From Sepioteuthis lessoniana (lineage: Eukaryota > Mollusca > Cephalopoda > Myopsida > Loliginidae), in NCBI GenBank assembly GCA_963585895.1, contig OY757947.1, forward strand, positions 33,348,378 to 33,412,377: DNA of 64,000 nucleotides. Direction: 5' to 3'. Made by a program: the position numbers and the translations under genes. Under the pieces are notes generated by a model. That model was not told the DNA's origin, searched no databases, and saw only the letters and a list, made by a program, of their open reading frames with translations. This document shows, in pieces, positions 43,610-55,391 of this stretch (its first letter is position 1; each line of letters opens with the position of its first letter).

Positions 43610-43644
<35 letters not shown>
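43606..43644. repeat. (ATC)n microsatellite
   Basis: A run of TCA trinucleotides. Confidence 0.9.
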
Positions 43645-43964
43645 CTCAACAAAATTCACCACAAAACAGACATTTCATATTCACATCAAATAAACATTTA
43701 GCTGTCATGAAGTTAAATAGGATTAAGAGAAAAAGAAATCATTCCGATTGCAACAATCCTTTTCCCACCCCCTTCTCTCATCCACACTTTCCTTCTCATA
43801 CTCTCTTCCTTCGTCTCAGCTCTTCCCATCCACAGACAGCGGAAATATGTGTACATATGTAAAGATGCATGCCAGTATATACGCAAATAAACGTATATAT
43901 GTACGCGCAAGCAACAACAATTACACAAACACACTAACATTCAAAAGCATACAAACTCAACTTT

Positions 43965-44485
43965 CACTCTGTCTGACGAATGCGGATAGCATGAAACCCA
44001 GGGTCACAGACTCTGCCATGATATATAAAGTAAAGTAAAGTTAGCGACCATAGTCGAGGGTGACCCGAAGGCTCCCTTTTCGATAGCTACTACACCAAGG
44101 TGTAGGGGAGGGCGCTACTCCATTCCCAGGATTGCTCCACTTTACCCTTGAACCGTACCTTATAATGCTGAGTGTTAAGCAAGGTGGTATCAAGTACCAT
44201 TTTTAAAGTCTTTGGTATGACTCGACCTGGGATTGAACCCAGGTCTCCCGGGCCATTGGCGAACACTCTAACCGCTGGGCCATGATATATATATATATAT
44301 ATATATATATTACATGGTAGAGTCTGTGACCCTGGGTTTCATGAAAACTTAGGTACCCATAAACAAAAACGCACCCTACTTTTCTAACCAAAAGTCAACC
44401 ATATTAATCGCTCTTTGTTGGAAAACCATCTCTCTGTCTGACGAATACGGATAGCATGAAATCCAGGGTCACCGAATCTGCAATG

Positions 44486-44539
<54 letters not shown>

Positions 44540-44886
44540 CATGTTAGAGTCTGTAACCCTTGGTTTCATGAAAACTTAGGTACCCATAGACCCTCCTTTT
44601 CGACAAAAAACCAACCATATTAATTGCTCTTTTTTTAAAAACCTTCTTTCTGTCTGAGGAATACGGATAGCATGAAATTCAGGGTCGCAGACTCTGCCAT
44701 GAAATATATATATATTACAAGGTAGAGTCTGTGACACTGGGTTTCATGCAAACATAGGTACCCATAGAAAAAAAACGCACCCTAATAATCGAACAGAAAG
44801 TCAACCATATTTATCGCTCTTTTTTGAAAACCTTCTCTCTGACGAATGCAGATTGCATGAAATCCAGGGTCACCAACTCTGCAATG

Positions 44887-44967
<81 letters not shown>

Positions 44968-45000
44968 AATGAACATTGGTTTTAAAACCGTGTGCAAATA
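43965..45000. repeat. Tandem array of AT-cored palindromic units
   Basis: Four units of about 200 bases. Each reads CTGACGAATNCGGATAGCATG, a block ACCCAGGGTCACAGACTCTG, then (TA)n, the inverted CAGAGTCTGTGACCCTGGGT, and ends with ACTTAGGTACCCATAG and TCAACCATATTAATCGCTC. (TA)n cores lie at 44,284-44,310, 44,488-44,537, about 44,704-44,716 and 44,888-44,966. The first unit holds a SINE C. Confidence 0.85.
44027..44278 (-). mobile_element. SINE family C, full length
   Basis: Inserted at the (TA)n of a palindromic unit. The target duplication GCCATGATATAT lies at 44,015-44,026 and 44,279-44,290. Minus-strand head GGGTTCAATCCCAGGTCGAG, 3' end rich in TTTACTTTAC. Confidence 0.85.
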
Positions 45001-45009
45001 AAGATTAGT

Positions 45010-45315
45010 GAAATAGTTTACAAACGATTATAATATTTTGAAATTCAAGAAAAATAATCCCTACGTTTCAGTCTTCCGAGAAACCGTGACAATCAAGTTT
45101 GTACGAGAATTATACTTAGGTTTCTGACCGTCGAAAAAGAAAATTCATAAAAAAAAATTACCAAAAGCCTGCAGCATGGGTAATAATACATTCTTCACAT
45201 AATCCAATAGATTGGTTATAAAGAAGTTGTACATAAAATTGTTAATGAAGACACAATGTTGCTTGTTCTTTTTTTTAGTTATGAGGAGGGTCTCAAGTAA
45301 TGACCAACTATTTTT
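45010..45315. other. Unassigned AT-rich sequence
   Basis: Nothing recognised in this stretch. Confidence 0.4.
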
Positions 45316-45316
45316 T

Positions 45317-46076
<760 letters not shown>

Positions 46077-46093
46077 AAAAGATTAATGAAATA

Positions 46094-46128
<35 letters not shown>

Positions 46129-46139
46129 CGGGTGTATAC

Positions 46140-46650
46140 TACTTGTACTATTTAGATTTACCAGTATCTATAATGAACAAACTCTTCGTTGGACTGAATT
46201 TTTCTTGCTATCTATCGACAGATCAATCAATTAATCAATATCTCTTTTCTCGTGTATCCATACATATCTTTCCAATCATCTTATCAATCATCTTATCATC
46301 AATCGATTGATTTGGCTCGATAGTTATTGATATGTGTCTAGGCTTTTACAACTTCGGATCTTTTTACGTACCATTTTTTTTTTAATAAGGAATCATAAAT
46401 TGCCCCGATTTCGTTTGAGATGTAGACGCGCCTCTTAATTGGCTAGTGAATAACCGACTAATTATGGGTCTATTAGTCTCCCAAGAAGCTGAGACTCGCC
46501 ACAATAAAAGACAAGAACAGATGAAGGAACTGCATCAACAATAGAAAATCCGGATATGGAAAAATATTACTAAATGTATAAGGGTGAGTCGAATGCTTCG
46601 GAATATATGCGGTGGTGCTAGTTTGTGATGAGTGTATCAATGACAGTAGA
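46140..46650. other. Unassigned sequence
   Basis: Includes ATCAATC-rich spots near 46,225 and 46,290 but no clear element. Confidence 0.35.
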
Positions 46651-46659
46651 AATTCAAGG

Positions 46660-46745
46660 CGTGGAAAGGGCAATCGCTGTTGTACACAACATGTCAGCGC
46701 ACCAACTACCGTGATACTCCCGCACAACAGCGATTACCCTTTATA
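46660..46745. repeat. Short hairpin with 18-bp arms
   Basis: AAGGGCAATCGCTGTTGT near 46,664 and ACAACAGCGATTACCCTT near 46,724 are inverted copies with one extra base in the first arm and a loop of about 40 bases. It could be a small foldback element. Confidence 0.6.
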
Positions 46746-46829
46746 TAAATTATTTCACCCCCACCTCCCAACGAGTGTCCTAAATATAACGTAAAACAAT
46801 ATATTTGTCAAAAGAGGATTCGTCTGAAT

Positions 46830-47770
46830 TGATTTTGGTAATTGCAATCAGTCTCCCTCTGCGCTTTTTATGAAGTCGTTGTATCTATGCATCGACGCTA
46901 TCTTCAATGCTGGTCAGTCTTATTTTTCCATCTTTTCTTGACGCATAAAATGTGTCATCGTCATTTCTAGGATTTAAGGTCTTAAGCATCGTCATGATAT
47001 TTTTAGTTCTCTGGTCTATTTGTCGAGGTTCTCCTCTCGTTCATTTTAAGAATAGTCCTGACTATCTTACGAGAAGAACAGCCAATATGTTTATCCCTAG
47101 GTAGTTTGGTTTCGAGTAGTTTCCTCGTTCTCCTGAGGTATTCTTTTTTAATTTTTTCTTTCATCCCCGCTTTTTTTATGGTGTCCGCTTCCTATATTTT
47201 TTTGTTTTAGTAAATTTCATGGAGCGTTTCCATTTTTTCTTAATTTGATAATTCTATTTCTTCCATCATTTGCTATTTTCCGTTTTCATAATTAACTCAG
47301 CAAACCTTTCTCTGCCAAATTCTATCCCTATACCCTTATTTACCAACCCCTCCGCTCGGGCAGGATATGACACAAGGTCAATTTTTTAGTGGAATTTCAC
47401 AGGTTTTAATTCAGAGTTTTCCTTCTCCTAGATTAGTTGACTCACTAAAGCTGAAGAACCTAGTCTGTCCTACTATTTACCCATAGCTGAAGGGAGAATA
47501 ATTGGATTCATACCTTTCCCAAGGGTATTAGTTCTATGTGAAATGCAATCAGCCTCGTCCAGGATTTGAACTCTTATCACCGTATCCATTTCCTACGACG
47601 ATAACCATTACACCACGGGCACGTCCATCCCTATACCGTCACCGTATATCCTCATTGCCTATATTAAGGTTTCAAATTCTTTTTCATTTTTGGTAATCAG
47701 TTTAATGTACATTAGGAGATTATTTTTTTCTTGCGATGTATGAAGGTTGTGTCCGCCTGTTAATTTCCCA
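46830..47770 (-). pseudogene. LINE reverse transcriptase fragment (copy L5) with the YxDD box lost
   Basis: From 47,765 down: ILGKLTGGHNLHTSQEKNNL, then LMYIKLITKNEKEFETLI, AMRIYGDGIG, [SINE], KGIGIEFGRERFAELIMK, then AGMKEKIKKEYLRRTRKLLE, TKLPRD, and frame-shifted remnants to about 46,850. The segment LMYI-KLITKNEKEFE aligns by eye with the LLYMDDIKLFAKNEKE stretch expected in this family, so the two catalytic aspartates of the YxDD box are missing. It sits in the same orientation directly after copy L6. Confidence 0.7.
47335..47626 (-). mobile_element. SINE family A, full length, inside LINE copy L5
   Basis: Flanked by ATCCCTATACC at 47,324-47,334 and 47,627-47,637 (11 bases, perfect). The host LINE frame is interrupted at IGIEFG. 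Head at the right end. Confidence 0.9.
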
Positions 47771-47774
47771 AGTA

Positions 47775-48715
47775 TATGAATTATTTACTCATTGGAGTTT
47801 TTCACATCAGCGTTAGCTGATAGTCTTTCACAAGAGTTTGAGTAACAGCAAGTCTCCTTAAGTCTCCAGGACTCTTCTCAGTATTCTAACCGTTCTCAAT
47901 AATTCTGTAGTTTGGATGGTCTCCACTCGTCCGCCAACTTCCAAATCCTCCAGTCCCTTTAGTAATCCTTTAGTTACTGTTCCAAAATGCACCAATCAAA
48001 ATTAGTATAATTGTCACCTGCATGTTCCATAGTTTTTTCAATTCCCTAGCAAGGTCGAGGTACTTATCATATTTACCAACCCCTCCGCTCGGGCAGGATA
48101 TGACACAAGGTCAATTTTTAAGCGGAGTTTAACAGGTTTGAATTCAGAGTTTTCCTTCTCCTAGACTAGTTGCCGCACCAAGGCTGAAGAAACCAGTCTG
48201 CCCTACTATTTACCCATAGCTGGAGGGAGAATAATTGGATTCACACCTTTCCCAAGTGTATTAGTGCTATGTGAAATGCAATCAGGATTTGAACTCGTGT
48301 CACCGTGTACATTTCCTACGACGATAACCATTACACCACGGGCACCTCCTAGTTTTATTCTGTGGTTAGCCGGGACAGCAAAATCGACAATTTTGCAAGT
48401 TTTCTTTTTTTGTTGATTACTATTAGGTCTGGTCTTCTGGCAGAGATTAGGTGATCCGTGTGTATGTCAAAGTCCCATAGGAGTTCATGAGTGTCATTTT
48501 CTAGGACAGGTGCTGGGTTGTGCATATACCATTTGTTGGTGTGGTCAAATTTAAATTTCTTGCACATTTCCCAGTGGATCACCTTGCCGACCCAGTCATG
48601 TCTAGTTTTATATTCCTTTTGTGATAATTTGCTGCATTCGCTTATAATGTGATTGATGGTTTCGTCTCTGTCACCGCATAGCCAACATTTGCTATTTTGT
48701 TGAGTCATTGTTATT
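47775..48715 (-). pseudogene. LINE C-terminal fragment with CCHC finger and endonuclease-like motif (copy L6)
   Basis: From 48,708 down, one frame of 117 residues reads TQQNSKCWLCGDRDETINHI, ISECSKLSQKEYKTRHDWVG, KVIHWEMCKKFKFDHTNKWY, MHNPAPVLENDTHELLWDFD and IHTDHLISARRPDLIVINKK. C-x2-C-x8-H-x4-C is a CCHC finger, and ARRPDLIV resembles the PD core of restriction-like endonucleases in some LINE clades (R2/R4-like, my inference). A SINE A interrupts the frame. Beyond it DKYLDLARELKKLWNM and RVETIQTTELLRTVRILRRV follow. The best-kept copy of this LINE family here. Confidence 0.75.
48064..48350 (-). mobile_element. SINE family A, full length, inside LINE copy L6
   Basis: Minus-strand copy lying between AATAAAACTAG and GATAAGTACC of the LINE (minus-strand reading). 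About 20 bases of LINE seem to be lost at the junction compared with copy L1, and I see no clear target duplication. Confidence 0.85.
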
Positions 48716-48729
48716 CAAATTTATTTTTT

Positions 48730-49180
48730 CTGTTTTTATGAGGGGTGGTAGTTAAGGAAGAGGTTTTTATCAATTTGTCATTTTTATTATTATGATTATT
48801 TATTTCGGGCCTATAATTCATAATAAAAGGAAAAAAAAAAACTTATCTAAGAATGGCATTTCTTTTTTGTATTTACAAAATTTCTCTTTTTTTTTTTTAT
48901 CCTCATAGAAACATCCATCAAAGTCCTCACAGCCCCCGGGGGAGCATTCTGGCGGCGTTTGATGTTTTCATAATTACCATTTTGTCTTCACAATGTCTTC
49001 GGAGACGCTTTCTCATTTTGATAAAGACTTCTCACATATCTGCTGTTATTTATGTGAGACTCAACAGAAATGTTAAAAATCCTGAATTTTGTGTTGTATC
49101 TTTAAAAAATTTTGCAGTGAAACATTGAAAAATATACATGGTCGGTCTCTTAATCAATGCAACTTAACTAAACCTACACT
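48730..49180. other. Unassigned sequence
   Basis: A 91-residue reading frame at 48,853-49,128 has no domain I recognise. AT-rich. Confidence 0.35.
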
Positions 49181-49402
49181 ATGCTAGTATATATATACGT
49201 GGTGTTCTCAATAACTTTAAAGACTTTTTTTGTGCAGGCATTTAAAATTGTCGTAGAGTCTTGAAAATTCAGTATGTCATTGCTATACATGTTATGAGAT
49301 GACTGACCAATTTTTATGATTTCAGGTTCAAATGAACAGCTACAGCAGGAATTAGAATACACCCTACTGAAGCCTGATTGTCACAGCAGGTGAATTTCAA
49401 AA

Positions 49403-49678
49403 ATGCAATCTGGACATGAGGACACTTTAGATGAACGATATGCAATAAAATTATGTTTTACACTTGGAAAAAATGTCACAGAAACGTATGGAATACCTCA
49501 GACTGCTTTTCGACCATCTTGCATGAATCGAGCATCAGTTTTTGAGAGGCATAAGAGATTCAAGGAGGGCAGGGAGTCTGTGAGGGATGATAAGAGCTGT
49601 GGGAGGAGTAAGAAAGTCAATACACTAGAGTTGATTGGCCAAAGGGTTATGGTTAGGGTTACTATGTTGAGGTTTTAA
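49403..49678 (+). pseudogene. Mariner transposase N-terminal domain
   Basis: QSGHEDTLDERYAIKLCFTL, GKNVTETYGIPQTAFRPSCM, RASVFERHKRFKEGRESV then DDKSCGRSKKVNTLELIGQR. This is the first helix-turn-helix and linker of a mariner transposase (the WHKRFKEGRESV-type motif, with W changed to R here). After IGQR the frame jumps to a poorly matching stretch and stops, because roughly 130-150 residues, including the second helix-turn-helix and the first catalytic aspartate, are gone. Confidence 0.8.
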
Positions 49679-49689
49679 GGGAGTTCAAG

Positions 49690-50040
49690 TAGAGATTTCA
49701 TCGGAAGAGGACAACACTCTTCAAATCGGGTCAGTGGCATTTCCAGCAGGACAATGCACCAGTCCAAAACTCCATCCTTGTCACAGACTATTTGACGAAG
49801 ATGGGCATCAAGACAGTTCCTCAGCCTCCCTATCGTCCAGACCTTGTTCCCTGTGACTTTTTCTTATTCCCTAAGCTCAGAGGCTGTCGTTATGAGACAA
49901 TTGAGGAGATGAAAGAGGCTGTGACGAAGGTCATTGACACGCTCACACAAGAGGACTTCCGTGGGGCCTTCCAGAAGTTATTGTAACGGTACAAGTGCAT
50001 TACAGCCGGAGGAGATTACTTCGAAGGGGGACTAGAGTTT
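49690..50040 (+). pseudogene. Mariner transposase C-terminal half of the catalytic domain
   Basis: From SGQWHFQQDNAPVQNSILVT on, then DYLTKMGIKTVPQPPYRPDL, VPCDFFLFPKLRGCRY, TIEEMKEAVTKVIDTLTQED and FRGAFQKLL before a stop. The aspartate of QDNAP and the last aspartate of VPCDF are 34 residues apart, the DD34D spacing of mariner. Two of three catalytic aspartates are therefore present. After the stop, KCITAGGDYFEGG continues the usual C-terminus. Confidence 0.8.
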
Positions 50041-50199
50041 CATATGTGTACTATCAATAAAAGTGCCCATACGAAAAAAGTCTGGAAACTTATTTAATCA
50101 TCCTCGTGTAAGAGGTTTATGGTTCTTATCAGTTAACTTCGTCAGTTAATGGAGGATCAAATGTTGCACTATTGTTAAATAGAGCTCAATAATAAAAAT

Positions 50200-50201
50200 A
50201 G

Positions 50202-50241
<40 letters not shown>

Positions 50242-50362
50242 AGTGTTGGTTGTCACTAAATCACTTTGTGGGTTTGTGTCGAACCAAGTGCAATATAATA
50301 TAGAGAGTGGTCAATATATAGGATATATATTAGATATGTTATATATATATATATATATATAT
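50200..50362. repeat. (TA)n microsatellites
   Basis: Runs at 50,203-50,240 and 50,341-50,362 with unassigned DNA between. Confidence 0.9.
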
Positions 50363-50363
50363 A

Positions 50364-50496
50364 GAATTAACTTAAATCGCTAGTCGAAAATCTTCTACTA
50401 AAGTTTCTCCTTAGAATGGTTTAGGCGAAACTTCCTGACGATCCGTTAAGGTGAAACTTTAGTAGAAGATTTTCGACTCGCGATTTAAGTTAATTC
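50364..50496. mobile_element. 133-bp MITE-like hairpin
   Basis: Arms 50,364-50,405 and 50,454-50,496 (GAATTAACTTAAATCGC, then GTCGAAAATCTTCTACTAAA, with the inverse on the right) pair almost perfectly around a 48-base loop. TATA lies on both sides, consistent with a TA-target foldback element, but the left side is a TA run. Confidence 0.75.
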
Positions 50497-50764
50497 TATA
50501 ATTGGCTCCATTGTTTAATGTTGAGCACTTTAGTAATTATAGCATTGCAGTATTCGCGGAGGGTTTTTTGGTTTTCTTTTGGCCACTGACTATGTACCCC
50601 TTGATTTTTTTCAAGGAGTAGGACGAGGTTGGTCTTTTCTTTCTTTTTTACCCAAAAAACTTTTTCTTTTTCCTCTGGACCGTGATTCGAGATATTTTTT
50701 TCTCTTTTTCCTGGCCAGGGTTTTTTTGTTTTTTCTGGTACCGTGAATACTGGTAGATAATTGA

Positions 50765-50768
50765 TTAG

Positions 50769-50809
<41 letters not shown>

Positions 50810-50875
50810 TAAGATATATTTAATATATTTTATGCATATATTTAATCCATGGAGTATAGACTATATTCAATGGAT

Positions 50876-50924
<49 letters not shown>

Positions 50925-51000
50925 ATTATAATTATATTATATTATATTTTTCTTTAGAATTTTTTTTCTTTTTCTTTTTTTTTTTTTGCACTCGTTCTGA
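50765..51000. repeat. AT and pyrimidine simple repeats
   Basis: (TA)n at 50,771-50,803 and 50,878-50,921, then a T-rich tract near 50,945-50,990. Confidence 0.85.
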
Positions 51001-51009
51001 TCAAATAGG

Positions 51010-51240
51010 AATAATTCTTAAAGATTTTTTAATAGATGATAACCTAATAGGTACTATCAATTCGGATCAGCGTGGAACTTGGAGTTATGACAATGAAGGT
51101 GTACTCCACACTCCTCAGATATCCAGAACTGTGACTTCACTATCAGATGCAGATTAGTTTCAAACCGTTCTTTTGGGTGGGGGGAATTACCTATCTGCTG
51201 GGGACACCGTCAACGTATTCTAGGCCCGTTGTCGGCAAGG
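51010..51240 (-). repeat. Family E/D-type head, diverged
   Basis: GGTACTATCAATTCGGATCAGCGTGG, AATGAAGGTGTACTCCAC and CAACGTATTCTAGGCCC follow the D head in reverse. Confidence 0.5.
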
Positions 51241-51392
51241 ATTTCATTCAAAAACTTTGAAGTTTGGATCGTAAGGACACATTGTCAAGTCACATTGTTT
51301 GATATACCAACCATGTATATCAATGAACGTTAAACTGCAAAAAAAGACAGGATTTTAACTCTTGTGCTGTGTCTCTGATAAATATAATTAGA

Positions 51393-51434
<42 letters not shown>

Positions 51435-51879
51435 ATGTGTGTTTGTCCATAATATAGGAAGACTTATAAACCCACACTTACACATGTTTGTGTCTTTTTT
51501 TAGAGTCATCAGAAAAATACATTTTGTGATCGCTGACTACACTTTTTTCGCGCCTTCCGGTCGGTATCGTCTGCTAATTCCATAAACATCGTCATTATGA
51601 TTACATCGTTGTACATAATACCTGTCGCCGTCTAATTTACAAGACGAGAAGGAAGAGAACAATTCTTTTTCAGTTCTTTTCATCAATCGGCACAATTCAA
51701 TTATCCACCCGTTTTTGTTTGTGCTTTTTTTTTTTCGAAAAAACTACTGGATATTTATCCTTTTTCGCATTTTTAAATATGGCGTCTACTATAAGTTATT
51801 CAAGTATCATTTTTATTTGTACGGTTTTTTCTTGCATAACTTCCTGAATTTTCCATGAATTTCTTATATTTATATTATG

Positions 51880-52105
51880 TTTTAACTCGGCCTTATGCTC
51901 TTTCGAAAGATATCTATCCTGTGCTTCTTCCAACGTTATGACACTTTGTCCTAGAGTGGTAGTATCATTTAGGGTCCCATTTACAGGTAAAATAGATCTG
52001 TTTAGAAACAACTATATAAAAAATGAAAATATGAATATTGAAGTGTAAAATATACCGTAGAGAGGTTGACCTGTAAATAAAATCAATCAATCAAATAATT
52101 TATTA
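51880..52105 (+). repeat. Family E 3' part
   Basis: GAGTGGTAGTATCATTTAGGGTCCC, then AGATCTGTTTAGAAACAAC, and the end AATCAATCAATCAAAT. Confidence 0.5.
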
Positions 52106-52304
52106 TACGTAATTAGGCGGGCAGACTGGTTTCTTAAATATTGTTAATGCAACCAGACAAGGAGAAGAAAAAATCTAAATTCAAGACAGGAGAAGGGTCT
52201 TTCATTATAATCTGTGACTCACAGGTGCACGGTTATCAGCTCATCCAAAAAATAGAATATTGACATAGATAGATAGATAGATAGATATGTACAGATCTAT
52301 ACCT

Positions 52305-52673
52305 ATTTACCAACCCCACCGCTCGGGCAGGATATGACACAAGGTCAGTTTTTAAGCGGAGTTTAACATGTTTGAATTCAGAGTTTTCCGTCTCCTAGAC
52401 TAGTTACCTCACCAAGGCTGAAGAACCCAGTCAGCCCTACTATTTACCCATAGCGGGAGGGAGAATAATTTGATTCATACCTTTCCCAAGGGTATGAACA
52501 GATTTATATGAATAGACTGACATAGATAGATAGTTGGATAGATAGATAGATAGATAGATAAGAACAGAATAAGATAGATTGATAGATAGATAGGAACAGG
52601 CTGTGATAGATTGATAGATAGAATGAAAGAAACAAGCCTTGATAGATAGATAGATAGATATGAACAGAATAGC

Positions 52674-52707
<34 letters not shown>

Positions 52708-53026
52708 TGTCAATTGTCGATTCTTGTTGGTTATTTTATGCCGAAATCAGTTTAACAATTTTATTGGCCAATCAGATTCTGTAAAATGATATATCTTTAC
52801 CTGCATTTAAACAGTTGAAAATCTCATTCTTACTTGAAATATCAATGTTCTTAAAAGCCAATGTATTCAGTTCACAATCATTTTAAACAGGTAAATACTT
52901 CCTACTAATTTGAAATATCAATATTTTAAGGGCCAATAAAATTCACATTTATTTGATAAAAATTCTATAAAATTCACATTTATTTGAAACTTTTAAAAAA
53001 CTGTCTTAATCTCTTTCGTAATAAAT

Positions 53027-53062
<36 letters not shown>

Positions 53063-53929
53063 ATCTATCTATCTATCTATCTATCTTATTCTCTGACTAG
53101 CTCTCTTATGCTGTTACGTTTTCTCTTTCTCATTTTATTTTACTCTCTCTCTCTCTCTCTTTCTCTTTCTCTCTTACTGAGTTCCATTTTCTCTCTCTCT
53201 TCTTATCTTCTCTACCTCAACCTATTCTCTCTCTTCCTCTTCAATTTTCTCTCTCTCTGTTTATTTTTCCCCTTCTAATTCTCTTTCACTTCTCAATCCG
53301 TTTATTTTCTGTTTTTTGTTCCCTCACATATTCTTTCTCTTTCTCTTTCACATTCTTCTTCTCGTCCCCACTTTCTCTCTCTTTTTCTCTCTCTCTCTCT
53401 TTCTCTCTCTCTCCCTCTTCTATTTTATTCTATTTCTCTTTCTTCTCTTTATTTCTCTATTTATCAATCTATTCTCTTTTTTGACATTTTTATTTTTCTT
53501 ACCCTCTCTCTCTCTCTCTCGTCCCCCCTCTCTCTCTCTTTTCTATTTTATTCTATTTCTCTTTCTTCCTATTTACCGACCCGACCCCTCCATTCGAGCA
53601 GGATATGACACACGGTCAATTTTGAAGCGGAGGTTTGAATTCAGAGTTTTCTTTCTCCTCGACAAGTTGTCTCACCAAGGCTGAAGAACTCAGTCTGTCC
53701 TACTATTTACACATAGCTGGAGGGAGAATAATTGGATCCATACCTTTCCCAAGGGTATTAGTGCTATGTGAAATGTAATCAGCTATGTGAAATGTAATCA
53801 GCCTCGTCCAGGATTTGAACTCGTGTCGCCGTGTCCAATTCCTACGACGACACTCATTACACCACGGGCACCTCCCTATTTTTCTTTCTTCTCTTTCTTT
53901 ATCGATTTATCAATCTCTTCTCTTTTTTT

Positions 53930-53990
<61 letters not shown>

Positions 53991-53995
53991 AAAAC
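52305..53995 (+). repeat. Left arm of a 1.6-1.7 kb inverted duplication
   Basis: Contains, in order, a 5'-truncated minus-strand SINE A (52,305-52,497), GATA blocks, a non-repetitive stretch starting CGATTCTTGTTGGTTATTTT (near 52,718), a TCTA/CT-rich part and a full minus-strand SINE A (about 53,575-53,874), then (CT)n to 53,990. Every component recurs inverted at 57,180-58,772. The FHILLLVP and SLSLSL reading frames on both arms are low-complexity translations. Confidence 0.9.
53575..53874 (-). mobile_element. SINE family A in the left arm
   Basis: Full-length minus-strand copy with a short internal duplication of AGCTATGTGAAATGTAATC that its partner in the other arm lacks. Confidence 0.85.
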
Positions 53996-53999
53996 TATA

Positions 54000-54460
54000 C
54001 CTTTAATCATCAGAAGAAGCCATTTTGTTTTAAAATCCACACTTTACAGATTCTAAAAAAACAACCTGATTCAACTACTTGTAAAATCATTTTAGGCTTA
54101 GCTGCGACACGAACGACTATGCATCCGAAGCACATGCACACAAACTCACATTGTCAGATATCTTAGACGACACACGTTCAGCAGAAGTGAAGTATTTTTC
54201 ACTTGTGAACAGGATCTGTCAGCTTGATATTTGATGCAAAACGGAGACAGTTCTCCAACAGATAACACAAATCCTCAGAGACCTGTCAATGCCCGTGAAA
54301 TCTAAATTGAATCTCGTATAGTGAGGCTTCCGAAAGAATCGCATTTTTCTTTAAATATTTCTTTGAGAGAAAACTTTTAATAGATCCAATTCCTTTTACC
54401 TCGGTTTTATTAAGCCGGATTATCACGAAACAATCAAATTTTCTGCACTCTTCATGATAT
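54000..54460. other. Unassigned sequence in the spacer
   Basis: About 460 bases without repeats or a reading frame of note. Confidence 0.4.
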
Positions 54461-54461
54461 T

Positions 54462-54468
54462 ATCTTTT

Positions 54469-54515
<47 letters not shown>

Positions 54516-54842
54516 GTTCGCTTTGATTTGTTGCTTTCTTTCTTTCTTTCTTTCTTTCTTCTTTTTGTCTTTCTGTTCGCTTTGATTTCTTTCTTTCTTT
54601 CTTTCTTTCTTTTTTTCTTTCTTCTTTCTATCTTTCTGTTCGCTTTCTGTTGCTTGTTTGTTTGTTTGTTTGTTTCTTTGTTTCTTTCTTTCTTTCTTTC
54701 TGTTAGCTTTGATTTGTTTGTTTGTTTGTTTGTTTCTTTCTTTCTTTTTGACTTGTAACCTTCTTCTCTCCAGGCTCTCTTCAAAGATTAATTGTCCCTT
54801 TCTTTCTTTCTTTCTTCATTTTTTTCATTCTATTGGCTTTAA

Positions 54843-54880
<38 letters not shown>

Positions 54881-55025
54881 GTTCGCTTTTATTTGTTGCT
54901 TTCTTTCTTTCTTCTTTCTTTCTTTTTTTCTTTTTGACTCGTAACCTTCTTTCTCTCCAGGAACTCTTTCTTCAACGAATAATCGTCTCTTTCTTTCTTT
55001 CTTTCTTTCTTTCTTTGTATTGGTT
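54462..55025. repeat. (CTTT)n array with CTGTTCGCTTTGATTTGTTG breaks
   Basis: TTTC/CTTT runs alternate with TGTTCGCTTTGATTTG four to five times. The second half repeats GACT(T/C)GTAACCTTCTT and CTCTCCAG twice. Reading frames on both strands are artefacts. Confidence 0.9.
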
Positions 55026-55094
55026 TATCAGGTCTTCCATTTTTATTTCTTTTTATTACAGACTATTGTCCTCTTCTTTTCCCATCCGACTCAA

Positions 55095-55390
55095 ATCTAA
55101 AATGATTGATTTTAACGGCTTCTCAAACCATCTTGGGTTATATTATCCTTTGAGGTTATGGAAATGCATTCATTGTATGTTTAGATTTACATTCTTTATG
55201 CAGTTGCTGACGATTTTTTCCACACAGTTATATGATATCAAATATTCAAATCAAATACTCATGATTTTTGAACAGATCTATTTGATTCATTATTGGGACC
55301 CTAACAGGTATACTACAACTCTACATCAGAGTGGACTTGGGAGTAATGGCAATGAGAAGGTACTTCACATATCCCATATCTCTAGAATTA
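55095..55390 (-). repeat. Family E tail and head-like part
   Basis: ATGATTGATTTTAACGGCTTCTC, then ACAGATCTATTTGATTC and GGACTTGGGAGTAATGGCAATG. Confidence 0.55.
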
Positions 55391-55391
55391 G

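Larger units (their letters stand above)
49196..50108 (+). mobile_element. Mariner element, internally deleted
   Basis: Imperfect terminal inverted repeats of about 34 bases: the left end reads ACGTGGTGTTCTCAATAACT then TTAAAGACTTTTTT. The right end, reversed, reads ACGAGGATGATTAAATAAGT then TTCCAGACTTTTTT. TA flanks both ends. At about 0.9 kb it is shorter than the usual 1.3 kb of a mariner. Transposase pieces are listed next. Confidence 0.85.

Noticed and set aside
49792-49986. A functional mariner transposase
   Set aside because: The first catalytic aspartate and the middle of the protein are missing and the frame is interrupted.
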